From contig JAFQOY010000248.1 of assembly GCA_017412025.1 (NCBI GenBank), forward strand, positions 1 to 7,152: a stretch of DNA of 7,152 bases, in the 5' to 3' direction. Origin of the DNA: Clostridia bacterium (GTDB lineage: Bacteria > Bacillota_A > Clostridia > Christensenellales > Aristaeellaceae). The translations under genes and the position numbers were made by a program. The notes beneath the pieces are model-generated. The model did not search any database, was not told the DNA's origin, and was given only the letters and a program-made list of their open reading frames with translations. Positions 1 to 6,275 of this stretch are shown here, piece by piece; position 1 is the stretch's first letter, and each line of letters begins with the position of its first letter.

Positions 1-604
1 GCGCCTTTTCGCGGATGATCTCCGCGCAGATCAGCCTTTCCGGCTGGTCGGTCAGCATGTCGTCCGGGAAATACTTCGGGCCCTGCGGCAGATAGGAGAC
101 GATCAGCCTGCGCAGCTCGTCCATGCCCCTGCCCGTGCGCGCGCTCAACGGCACAATCGCGTCGTACTTCGCCTCGGAGAAGGACTGGATCGTCGCCATC
201 AGCTTCGCTTCCTCGACAATATCCGTCTTGTTGAGCACGAGGATCTTTTTCACCCTGCGCTGCGCCATCTCCTCGACGATCGCCCTGTCCTGCGCTCCAA
301 CGTCGCTGACGTCCACCAGCACAAGCAGCACGTCGATGCCGTCCATCGCGTCCTGCACGGACTTGACCATGTATTCGCCCAGCTTCGTACGGGGCTTATG
401 CAGGCCCGGCGTATCGAGGAACACGATCTGGTGATCCTTCTCCGTGGCGACGCCCATGATGCGGTTGCGCGTCGTCTGCGGACGGTTGGAGACGATGGCG
501 ACCTTTTCGCCGACCATCGCGTTCATCATGGTGGATTTGCCGACATTCGGGCGGCCGACGATGGCGGCAAAGCCCGAGAGAAAATTGGTTTCAGTATGTT
601 TCAT
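1..604 (-). CDS. era: GTPase Era, 30S assembly factor (3' end outside window)
   Basis: Era binds GTP and the 3' end of 16S rRNA during maturation of the small ribosomal subunit. The 201 codons present contain the whole G domain. The P-loop GRPNVGKST is at residues 17-25, the switch I segment PQTTRNR at 42-48, DTPG at 64-67, NKTD at 125-128, and the G5 SAR motif at 154-156. The visible part ends with the family-typical stretch leading into AEIIREKA, so the C-terminal KH RNA-binding domain lies beyond base 1. The start is the ATG at 604-602. A GGAG at 619-616 precedes it with a rather long spacer of 11 bases, and there is no better in-frame start upstream. It follows cdd by 40 bases, the usual cdd-era order in Bacillota. 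It is probably cotranscribed with phoH-pgpH-ybeY-cdd. No lesion is visible. Confidence 0.97.
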   Translation of the reverse strand, partial: MKHTETNFLSGFAAIVGRPNVGKSTMMNAMVGEKVAIVSNRPQTTRNRIMGVATEKDHQIVFLDTPGLHKPRTKLGEYMVKSVQDAMDGIDVLLVLVDVSDVGAQDRAIVEEMAQRRVKKILVLNKTDIVEEAKLMATIQSFSEAKYDAIVPLSARTGRGMDELRRLIVSYLPQGPKYFPDDMLTDQPERLICAEIIREKA

Positions 605-644
605 GCCAGATTGAACTCCAGTTTCTTATCTTATTCTTATTGTA
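605..644 (-). other. AT-rich cdd-era spacer with purine-rich leader
   Basis: These 40 bases are the only real gap in the phoH-era block. On the minus strand the gap is strikingly rich in A, with reiterated AATAAGA/ATAAGA units ahead of the GGAG of era, in an otherwise GC-rich setting. No hairpin followed by a T-run is present, so transcription from cdd should continue into era. The A-rich leader probably keeps the era start unstructured. A TACAAT hexamer is present but has no good -35 partner. Confidence 0.5.
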
Positions 645-1034
645 TTATTTGCCCAGAGACGACGGGCCGAACCCTTCGGGCAGCAGATCGGACAGCACCG
701 CCTCGCGCACATGCCCGTCCCACGTGACCAGCACGCGAAGCTCCGGCGCAAACTCGTAGAGCGACTGGCGGCATGCGCCGCACGGGAACGGCGCAGAGCC
801 GCGCGCGGCGATGGCAATCGCCGTGAATTCCCGCACGCCCTCGCTGACCGCCTTGCAAAGCGCCGTGCGCTCCGCGCAGAGCGTATTGCCATAGGCCGCG
901 TTTTCCACGTTGCAGCCGGTAAAGACGCGTCCATCCCTGGCCAGCAGCGCCGCGCCGACCGCATAGCCGGAATACGGCACATAGGAATAGGCCAGCATGC
1001 CGACCGCCTTTTCAAGCAGCATCTGATCCGTCAT
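645..1034 (-). CDS. cdd: Cytidine deaminase, small homotetrameric type
   Basis: Hydrolytic deamination of cytidine and deoxycytidine to uridine and deoxyuridine in the cytosol (pyrimidine salvage). The 129-residue length fits the small, tetrameric Bacillus-type enzyme rather than the large E. coli dimer. Visible motifs are the substrate-binding segment CNVENAAYGNT (41-51), the catalytic CAE (Cys53, Glu55), and PCGACRQ (84-90), which supplies Cys85 and Cys88. Cys53, Cys85 and Cys88 are the expected three-thiolate zinc site. The ATG at 1034 is preceded by AGGAG (1046-1042) at 7 bases, and that site lies within the last codons of ybeY. The stop is TAA. In many Bacillota dgkA sits between ybeY and cdd. 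Here only 4 bases separate the two genes. The protein is intact, with all catalytic residues present. Confidence 0.97.
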   Translation of the reverse strand: MTDQMLLEKAVGMLAYSYVPYSGYAVGAALLARDGRVFTGCNVENAAYGNTLCAERTALCKAVSEGVREFTAIAIAARGSAPFPCGACRQSLYEFAPELRVLVTWDGHVREAVLSDLLPEGFGPSSLGK

Positions 1035-1038
1035 ATGC

Positions 1039-1539
1039 TCACTCCTCTCTGGACAGGCCGATGGACATAAGCGCCTTTTCCTCCATGGCGCGCATCACCG
1101 GCTTGTCTTTCTCGGTCATATGGTCGTAGCCCATCAGGTGAAACAGGCCGTGCGTGATAAGATAGCCGCTCTCGCGCTGCTCGCTGTGGCCATACTGCGC
1201 GGCCTGCGCGCGCACATGATCCATGGAAATGATGATATCCCCCAGCATACATGCGCCGGTTTCCGGGTCGTATTCCCTGCGCAGCAGCGCCGGGCAGATA
1301 CCGGCCGTCTTTCCCTCCGGATAGTTCACCGTTGGGAAGGAGAGCACATCCGTAGGGATGTCCTTCCCTCTCTGCTCACGGTTGATCACCTGAATGGCGT
1401 CGTCGTCTACGATGCTGACAAACGCCGCAAGCGGAAGCGACACGCCCTCCTGCGCCTGCGCAGCATCCGCGCAGCGCTGCATCAGCGCCCTCGCGTCAGC
1501 GGAGAGCAGGCCCATTTCATCGTCAAACTCAAGGATCAT
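1039..1539 (-). CDS. ybeY: Endoribonuclease YbeY, rRNA maturation factor
   Basis: A metal-dependent single-strand endoribonuclease of the UPF0054 family, involved in 16S rRNA 3'-end maturation and ribosome quality control (family knowledge). The 166-residue protein has the diagnostic histidine motif HGLFHLMGYDH at 130-140, so His130, His134 and His140 form the metal site. It also has the conserved core RGKDIPTDVLSFP (57-69) and LGDIIIS (99-105). The ATG at 1539 overlaps the pgpH stop as ATGA. GGAGG at 1551-1547 with a 7-base spacer lies within the C-terminal EEK codons of pgpH. The neighbours fit: YbeY and Era both act on the 3' region of 16S rRNA and are encoded in the same run of genes. No odd features are seen in the protein. 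Confidence 0.97.
   Translation of the reverse strand: MILEFDDEMGLLSADARALMQRCADAAQAQEGVSLPLAAFVSIVDDDAIQVINREQRGKDIPTDVLSFPTVNYPEGKTAGICPALLRREYDPETGACMLGDIIISMDHVRAQAAQYGHSEQRESGYLITHGLFHLMGYDHMTEKDKPVMRAMEEKALMSIGLSREE
1042..1046 (-). promoter_or_regulatory. Ribosome binding site of cdd inside ybeY
   Basis: AGGAG, within the longer purine run AGAGAGGAG, lies 7 bases before the cdd ATG. The same bases encode the final Arg-Glu-Glu of YbeY, and its TGA stop overlaps the last G of this site's spacer region. This supports the chosen cdd start and suggests reinitiation by ribosomes finishing ybeY. Confidence 0.8.
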
Positions 1540-3719
1540 TTCTTTTCCTCCGCCGCCGTTTCAGCCTTTGCCATTTTGGCAGCCGTCTTTCCCTTTTTCT
1601 TTGCGCGGTTGAGATCCACGCTCGGATACTCAATGCGCTCATGGAACACGCCCTGCAGCACGGTTTCAAATGCGCTGCAGATCTTGTCGATATCCCGGAA
1701 CGTCAGCGTGCACTCGTCCAGCTGGCCGTCCTCCATCTTGCCGCGCACAAGCTTGCGGATCATGGCGGAGATCTTCTCGCGCGTCGGCTCCGGGAGGGAG
1801 CGCACCGCCGCCTCAACCGTATCCGCCAGCATCAGGATCGCCGCCTCGGAGCTCTGCGGCTTGGGGCCGTCGTATCTGAAATCGTTGATATCCACGTTTT
1901 CTTCGCCCATCTGCTTGACAGTCTTGGCGTAGAAATACATCACCGGCGTGTCGCCATGGTGCTGGCGGATCATGTCGATGATCGCTTCCGGCAGGTGATG
2001 CTTTCTGGCCAGCTCCACGCCGTCGCGCGTGTGCTCGGTCAGAATCGCGGTAGAAACGCGCGGATCGGTCTTGTCGTGCGGGTTCTCGCCGATCTGGTTC
2101 TCCTTGAAGTACAGCGGACGGATGAGCTTGCCGATGTCGTGATAATACGCGCCCACGCGCACAACGAGGGAATCCGCGTCGATGGCCTCCGCAGCCGCCT
2201 CCGCCAGATTGGCCACGATCATCGCGTGGTGATATGTGCCGGGCGTTTCGATCATCAGCCTGCGCAGCAGCGGCTGATTCGGGTTGGAAAGCTCGATCAG
2301 CTTGGAAGGCGTGACCAGATTAAAGCCCGCCTCAAACACCGGCTGAAGACCGACGCAGATCACCGAGGCGGCCACCGCGCCCAGAATCGTATAGCTTGTG
2401 CTTGAAAGGACGTTGCTCACTGTGCTTGTGAGGAACGCACTGACGCAGATGAGGATGACCGAATTGATCACGCCGGCGACAAGCCCTGCGACAAACACAT
2501 ACACGCGCGTGGGATTTCTGCGCAGCATGTAGATGGAAACGATGCCCGACACATTGGTCATCAGCAGGATGCTGAGCATCTGCTGCGTCTCAAGCCCGGT
2601 GCTGGCCACGGTGAGGAACGTGACGAGCATGGAGATCATCAGGTTGAGGATATAGGCCGGGCGGGAGCCCAGCAGGTTGACGCACAGCATCGCCGCAAGC
2701 ATGACCGGCATGGCGGCAACGTTGATGTAGCGGCCAATCAGCATGCACAGCGTGACCGTGATCACACCGACAAGGAGCATGACCACAGCGCTGCGTCCCG
2801 CATGCATCAGCTGCGGCACAAACAGATAGACGAACAGGCAGGTCGCCATGAGGATCAGCGCCAGAGAAACGGCGGCGCCGACATAAAGCGAGAGATCAAA
2901 TCCGTCGCCCCTGAGGAGGCCCAGCGACTCCAGCACGGCGATCTGCTCCGCGCTGACACGGTCGCCCTTGACGACGATGTTCTGGTCCTGCTTGTAGACG
3001 GTCGGCTCGACGGCGTCATACGCCTTCTGCCTGTTCTCCTCCGTCGCCGTCTGGTCGATGAGCATGTTGGCGCGCAGGCACTTGCGCAGCGTCGGGATGG
3101 CGACGTTGTACCACAGATCCGTACGCGTGTTGTAGGCGACGATCTGCTGAATGTTGTTGATCGCGTCGTTGATCTGGCCTTCCGTGATCATGGAGACCAG
3201 CGTCGTATTGGTCGCGGATTTGACGCTCTGATACAGGCTTTCAAAGTCGCGCTCGTCCGTATTCATGAGCGTGCGCATCTGGTAGCTGCTCAGGGACAGC
3301 ATTGTCAGCATGCTTTCTGCCTGCTCGTAGTCTCCCTCCGTAAAATAGGAGACTTCGCCGTTCCAGCCCGCGCGGATCTGCGAACCGAGCTCGCGCACGG
3401 CGCGCAGCTCCGAAAAAACGGCGTCCAGATCCGAAAGCACCGTGACCGCCACGCTCTCATCCCTGAAATACACGGGCGAAACCGCATCCGCAGCCATCTG
3501 ACGGCGGCGGTTGGTGGTGATCTCGTCGACCGTATCCCTGCTCGCCGTGATCGTCTTGGGCGCAACGTCGCCCACGTGCAGGTCATACTGCTCCGGCGAT
3601 ACCGCCAGAAAGCAGATCATCAGCAGCACCATATACGTCGCCAGAAGGAACAGCACCTGGCGGACACGATGGCTCAGCCTGTCAAACCATGTCATTCCGG
3701 TCCTCTGCGTATCTTCCAT
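1536..3719 (-). CDS. pgpH: 7TM-HD c-di-AMP phosphodiesterase PgpH (YqfF)
   Basis: A membrane phosphodiesterase that hydrolyses cyclic di-AMP to pApA (known for Listeria PgpH). The 727 residues show the full family layout. A first membrane helix at about 22-40 is followed by an extracytoplasmic 7TMR-HDED domain (about 41-275) and seven further hydrophobic segments between about 277 and 461. A cytoplasmic HD domain spans about 490-690. Metal-binding residues are visible as His498 (YHHAM), His527-Asp528 (HDIGK), His563, His587-His588 (RQHHGD) and Asp633 (ADTVEA). All expected positions are present, so the enzyme should be active. The tail (705-727) is rich in Lys and Ala. The ATG at 3719 has AAAGGAGG at 3736-3729 with a 9-base spacer and overlaps the end of phoH by 38 bases. 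The stop overlaps the ybeY start as ATGA. Confidence 0.96.
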   Translation of the reverse strand: MEDTQRTGMTWFDRLSHRVRQVLFLLATYMVLLMICFLAVSPEQYDLHVGDVAPKTITASRDTVDEITTNRRRQMAADAVSPVYFRDESVAVTVLSDLDAVFSELRAVRELGSQIRAGWNGEVSYFTEGDYEQAESMLTMLSLSSYQMRTLMNTDERDFESLYQSVKSATNTTLVSMITEGQINDAINNIQQIVAYNTRTDLWYNVAIPTLRKCLRANMLIDQTATEENRQKAYDAVEPTVYKQDQNIVVKGDRVSAEQIAVLESLGLLRGDGFDLSLYVGAAVSLALILMATCLFVYLFVPQLMHAGRSAVVMLLVGVITVTLCMLIGRYINVAAMPVMLAAMLCVNLLGSRPAYILNLMISMLVTFLTVASTGLETQQMLSILLMTNVSGIVSIYMLRRNPTRVYVFVAGLVAGVINSVILICVSAFLTSTVSNVLSSTSYTILGAVAASVICVGLQPVFEAGFNLVTPSKLIELSNPNQPLLRRLMIETPGTYHHAMIVANLAEAAAEAIDADSLVVRVGAYYHDIGKLIRPLYFKENQIGENPHDKTDPRVSTAILTEHTRDGVELARKHHLPEAIIDMIRQHHGDTPVMYFYAKTVKQMGEENVDINDFRYDGPKPQSSEAAILMLADTVEAAVRSLPEPTREKISAMIRKLVRGKMEDGQLDECTLTFRDIDKICSAFETVLQGVFHERIEYPSVDLNRAKKKGKTAAKMAKAETAAEEKK

Positions 3720-4719
3720 GAATCATTTCCTCCTTTGCACGAACCGCATGCTCGTCATAGGCGCGCACGATGGCCTGCACCAGCTCGTGGCGGACGACGT
3801 CCTGATGGGTCAGGCGCTGCACGGCGACGTCCTCAACGCCGGAAAGCACCTCCACCGCCTCGATGAGGCCGCTCTTTCTGCCCCTGGGCAAATCGATCTG
3901 GGATGGGTCGCCGGTCACGACGATCTTGGAGCGGAAGCCCATGCGGGTCAGGAACATCTTCATCTGCTCCTGCGTCGTGTTCTGCGCCTCGTCCAGGATG
4001 ATGAACGCATCGGAGAGCGTCCTGCCGCGCATGTACGCCAGCGGAGCAACCTCGATCACGCCGCGCTCCTGCATGCGCTGGCACGTCTCCGCGCCCAGCA
4101 TATCAAACATCGCGTCGTAAAGCGGACGCAGGTACGGATCGACCTTCTGGTTCAGATCGCCGGGCAGGAAGCCCAGCTTCTCGCCCGCCTCCACAGCGGG
4201 GCGCGTGAGCACGATGCGCTCCACGTCCTTGCTCTTGAGCGCAGCGACCGCCATCGCCATCGCCAGATAGGTCTTGCCCGTTCCGGCGGGGCCGACGCCG
4301 AAAGTGAGCGTATTCTTCCTGATCGCCTTGACATAATCGCGCTGGCCCAGCGTCTTGCAGCGGATCGGCCTGCCGCGGAACGTCGTGGCGACCACGTCCC
4401 GAAAGAGCGTATCCAGCTGTTCCAGCTCGTCCTTTTCGCAAAGATTTACGGCATACTGCACGAGCGCCGTATCCACGCGCTCGCCGCGCGCGCTGAGCGC
4501 ACCCAGGCTGCGCAGAATTTCCTGCGCGCTGTCCACCGCGCTGTCGCTTGCGCCCTCCACCACGATCTCGCCGCCGCGCAGGGCGATATGCACGTCAAGC
4601 AGATGCTCGAGCAGGCGGATGTTTTCATCCCCTGCGCCAAACAGATTCTGCAGCGCCCCGCCAAGCGGAGCCTCTCTCATTTCCTCTACCAAAGGAGCCT
4701 TCCCTCCGTGTTCTCTCAC
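3682..4719 (-). CDS. phoH: PhoH family P-loop ATPase (PhoH-like, helicase-like fold)
   Basis: A cytosolic ATPase of the PhoH family. Its exact role is unsettled, but the family is linked to RNA metabolism, and its steady position beside ybeY supports that. Numbering from the GTG at 4719, Walker A GPAGTGKT is at 143-150, Walker B IILDEAQN at 240-247 and the sensor segment TGDPSQ at 269-274. The N-terminal part (about 25-75, LFGAGDENIRLLE onward) matches the usual small domain preceding the ATPase core. The length of 345 is slightly above the common 315-330. The start is uncertain. GTG at 4719 overlaps the yqfD stop (GTGA) but lacks a ribosome binding site. TTG at 4692 follows GGAGG (4707-4703) by 10 bases. 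ATG at 4680 has GAGG only 2 bases away. Function of the core is not affected by this choice. Confidence 0.94.
   Translation of the reverse strand: MREHGGKAPLVEEMREAPLGGALQNLFGAGDENIRLLEHLLDVHIALRGGEIVVEGASDSAVDSAQEILRSLGALSARGERVDTALVQYAVNLCEKDELEQLDTLFRDVVATTFRGRPIRCKTLGQRDYVKAIRKNTLTFGVGPAGTGKTYLAMAMAVAALKSKDVERIVLTRPAVEAGEKLGFLPGDLNQKVDPYLRPLYDAMFDMLGAETCQRMQERGVIEVAPLAYMRGRTLSDAFIILDEAQNTTQEQMKMFLTRMGFRSKIVVTGDPSQIDLPRGRKSGLIEAVEVLSGVEDVAVQRLTHQDVVRHELVQAIVRAYDEHAVRAKEEMIHGRYAEDRNDMV
3729..3736 (-). promoter_or_regulatory. Strong ribosome binding site of pgpH inside phoH
   Basis: AAAGGAGG is close to a perfect anti-16S complement and lies 9 bases before the pgpH ATG. It is embedded in the phoH codons for the Lys-Glu-Glu region near the C terminus. 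It fixes the pgpH start even though this makes the genes overlap by 38 bases. Confidence 0.85.
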
Positions 4720-5867
4720 TTGAGCCGCGCGGCAATGGATCCTTCATACTCAAGAACCACCGCCGCATATAAAAACTCATTATCTATCATACTATATTGT
4801 ACCGATTTGTCAAGAATCAGGACGCCGAACGGGCATTCTTTTTTGGCAATTTCTTCCGCTGCGCCCTGCGCCCATGACGCGGCGTCCGCCTTTGAACGCG
4901 TCGCCTTGACCGTCACCGTCTGCGCATACGTGGTAATCTCCCGCCACAGCGGCAGATACAGCCCCACAACCATCTGGCGCCGCGTCGACTCCGCCTGCGA
5001 GGCAAACGGCTGCGCGTCGCGCACCACACGCTCGTGCCAGAGCGACCTGAGCACAACCTTTCTCCGCTGCGCGCCGGTCTCCACGGCGTTTTCCTGCGTC
5101 ATCCTCACGCGCGCGCTTCCCCGGGCCCACATGCGCGCCGTCACCTGCGCCTGCGCGCGCACGGCGTGCACGCCCCCGTCCTGCGTGCGCTCATAGCCCG
5201 CAACGAGCGTCTGTCCTCTGCGGACGGGGTCTCCGGGCTTCACCAGCGGCGTTCCGCTTGCCGCGCTGATGCGGGTCACAATCCCATCCTGCGCCGCCAC
5301 GATATCCATGCCCTCGCCAGGCACGAACGGCATTTCTCCCGTGTACGCCGGATGGCAGTCGATAACCAGCGTGCTGCCCTCATAGGAAAGGCCTGCAAAC
5401 GCCAGCCCCGGCAGGCGCAGCGCCATGCGCGCACGCAGCGAATCCGTTGAGAATGCAGATTTGAACCGCCCCGGATGCATGCCTTCCTCCGCAAGAAACC
5501 GCCTGACCTCCGCCGCGTTCTCGCGCGCGCCGTCAATCCGGATGCGCAGGATCATCCCGGAGGAAAGCCACACCGCCGCCACGCACAGCAGCATACCCGC
5601 AGCCAGCGCCAGCCTGCGCCGGAGAAACCGCGCGGCGCGCACCAGCATGCCTGCGCCCGTCTGCGTCAGGTTCCAGCCGTGCGCCGCGCACATCTGCGCA
5701 AGACGCCCGTACTGACGCACATGCACCAGCGCATACACCTGGCGCAGCCCGATGCGCCGCACGCACAGCAGCGTCACCCCTTCACGCGCCGCCTCTCTGA
5801 GCAGTTTCTCCAGATTCAGCCCTTCCATACAGACGCTCAGATACAAGCTGCGTTCCCCTCCCCGCAT
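4716..5867 (-). CDS. yqfD: Sporulation protein YqfD
   Basis: A membrane protein of the YqfD family, found in endospore formers and, in Bacillus subtilis, expressed under the mother-cell factor sigma-E (family knowledge). Its biochemical function is unknown. From the ATG at 5867 it has 383 residues. A small N-terminal domain (1-78) is followed by an Arg-rich stretch and one membrane helix at about 85-104, then an extracytoplasmic part. That part contains the family-typical segment AAQDGIVTRI (191-200), followed by a GxPLVKPGDPVRRGQ-like stretch (205-219) that recalls lipoyl/barrel-sandwich folds. The reading frame stays open upstream to 5948. I prefer 5867 because GAGG (5877-5874) lies 6 bases before it, and because the extension is a basic, Arg-rich stretch that would run back into yqfC. 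The stop overlaps the GTG of phoH. Confidence 0.93.
   Translation of the reverse strand: MRGGERSLYLSVCMEGLNLEKLLREAAREGVTLLCVRRIGLRQVYALVHVRQYGRLAQMCAAHGWNLTQTGAGMLVRAARFLRRRLALAAGMLLCVAAVWLSSGMILRIRIDGARENAAEVRRFLAEEGMHPGRFKSAFSTDSLRARMALRLPGLAFAGLSYEGSTLVIDCHPAYTGEMPFVPGEGMDIVAAQDGIVTRISAASGTPLVKPGDPVRRGQTLVAGYERTQDGGVHAVRAQAQVTARMWARGSARVRMTQENAVETGAQRRKVVLRSLWHERVVRDAQPFASQAESTRRQMVVGLYLPLWREITTYAQTVTVKATRSKADAASWAQGAAEEIAKKECPFGVLILDKSVQYSMIDNEFLYAAVVLEYEGSIAARLK
4786..4813 (-). promoter_or_regulatory. Predicted sigma-A promoter inside 3' end of yqfD
   Basis: On the minus strand a perfect TTGACA (4813-4808) is followed after 16 bases by TATGAT (4791-4786), five of six matches to TATAAT. 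Transcription would start near 4779, about 60 to 100 bases before the possible phoH starts. The surrounding bases, roughly 4768-4815, are much richer in A+T than the rest of yqfD, as expected if they are under selection as a promoter as well as code. It would drive phoH-pgpH-ybeY-cdd-era in vegetative cells, separately from yqfCD. The sequence match is seen directly and its activity is inferred. Confidence 0.65.
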
Positions 5868-5873
5868 GCGTCG

Positions 5874-5877
5874 CCTC
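5874..5877 (-). promoter_or_regulatory. Ribosome binding site deciding the yqfD start
   Basis: GAGG, within AAGAGG, lies 6 bases before the ATG at 5867. The alternative in-frame start at 5948, inside yqfC, would add 27 residues unlike the family N terminus. Confidence 0.65.
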
Positions 5878-5879
5878 TT

Positions 5880-5900
5880 CGTTCTGTTTGTCCGTTCTGT
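5880..5900 (-). repeat. Short direct repeat between yqfC and yqfD
   Basis: The octamer ACAGAACG (minus strand) occurs at 5900-5893 and again at 5887-5880, 13 bases apart from start to start, in the 40-base yqfC-yqfD gap. It could be a slippage duplication or a weak protein-binding site, and nothing further supports either. Confidence 0.35.
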
Positions 5901-5907
5901 CCTGCGC

Positions 5908-6186
5908 TCACGGATGCAGATACGCCACCGTATCGATACGCCGCGCACGGATCATGGCCGCGTCAGCGGAAAGCTCCCCGAGCGTCATCGCCTCGCCGGA
6001 TACCGACAGCACGCCGTCCCTCGTTCTGAGCCTGATGCGCGTGTCCGTCAGCTCGATCACCCCGCGCTGCCCTTCCGCCAGCACGCCCGTGCGGCCAAAC
6101 CACGTCACACGTGCGCCGCCATGCAGCGTATCCTCCGGCAGGCTGCTCCTGAATGTCAGCCTGTCGCGCCTTCTCCTGCCGCGCAT
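5908..6186 (-). CDS. yqfC: Sporulation protein YqfC (YabP-like fold)
   Basis: A small protein of the YqfC/YabP family, conserved next to yqfD in spore formers. Its molecular role is unknown, and a mother-cell function linked to YqfD is usually inferred. From the ATG at 6186 it has 92 residues, essentially the length of the Bacillus protein. After a basic N terminus (RGRRRRD) comes a LPEDTLHGGARVTWFG stretch (16-31), matching the LP.D.....RVT..G start of the family. A run of short beta strands ends in IDTVAYLHP (84-92), the typical end of the family. The ATG at 6186 is preceded by a G-rich GGGGGTG, a mediocre ribosome binding site. An in-frame ATG at 6210 has none and adds eight residues. The gene starts 48 bases after the T-run of the upstream terminator and lies 40 bases before yqfD. 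Confidence 0.88.
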   Translation of the reverse strand: MRGRRRRDRLTFRSSLPEDTLHGGARVTWFGRTGVLAEGQRGVIELTDTRIRLRTRDGVLSVSGEAMTLGELSADAAMIRARRIDTVAYLHP

Positions 6187-6234
6187 ACACACCCCCGCCC
6201 TTCCATCCATGCCAAGGCTATGCGGCAGCGGCGC

Positions 6235-6270
6235 AAAAAAACACCCGGAACCAGCATCGGCTCCGGGCGT
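6235..6270 (-). terminator. Intrinsic terminator after the regulator-like gene
   Basis: On the minus strand a 12-base arm (6270-6259) pairs with 6252-6241 across a 6-base loop. The stem is GC-rich with two G-U pairs and is followed by seven T residues (6241-6235). It begins 5 bases after the stop codon of the 6276-7079 gene. This is a textbook rho-independent terminator and separates that gene from yqfC. There is no T-run on the other side, so it should act on the minus strand only. Confidence 0.9.
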
Positions 6271-6275
6271 CGGGT

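Noticed and set aside
629..650. TACAAT in the cdd-era gap as a promoter for era
   Set aside because: No acceptable -35 hexamer lies 16-18 bases upstream, where the sequence is GC-rich cdd code.
2802..3866. A 354-codon open frame on the plus strand opposite pgpH, and a similar 254-codon one at 1641-2405
   Set aside because: Both are mirror frames of the pgpH codons with biased Arg/His/Leu composition and no motif. The sense gene is complete and conserved.
3511..5196. A 561-codon open frame on the plus strand
   Set aside because: It lies antisense to yqfD, phoH and pgpH, which have unmistakable family motifs. Long antisense frames are common in GC-rich DNA, and the product (rich in His, Arg and Ala) shows no recognisable domain.
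5868..5948. The longer yqfD reading frame starting at 5948
   Set aside because: It would add 27 Arg-rich residues, overlap yqfC by about 40 bases and lacks a clear ribosome binding site. The ATG at 5867 has one and gives the expected family N terminus.
6215..6222. CATAGCCT on the minus strand as a sigma-E-like -10 for yqfC
   Set aside because: Only the CATA core and the final T fit, and the bases where the -35 should be belong to the terminator T-run. Too weak to list as a feature.
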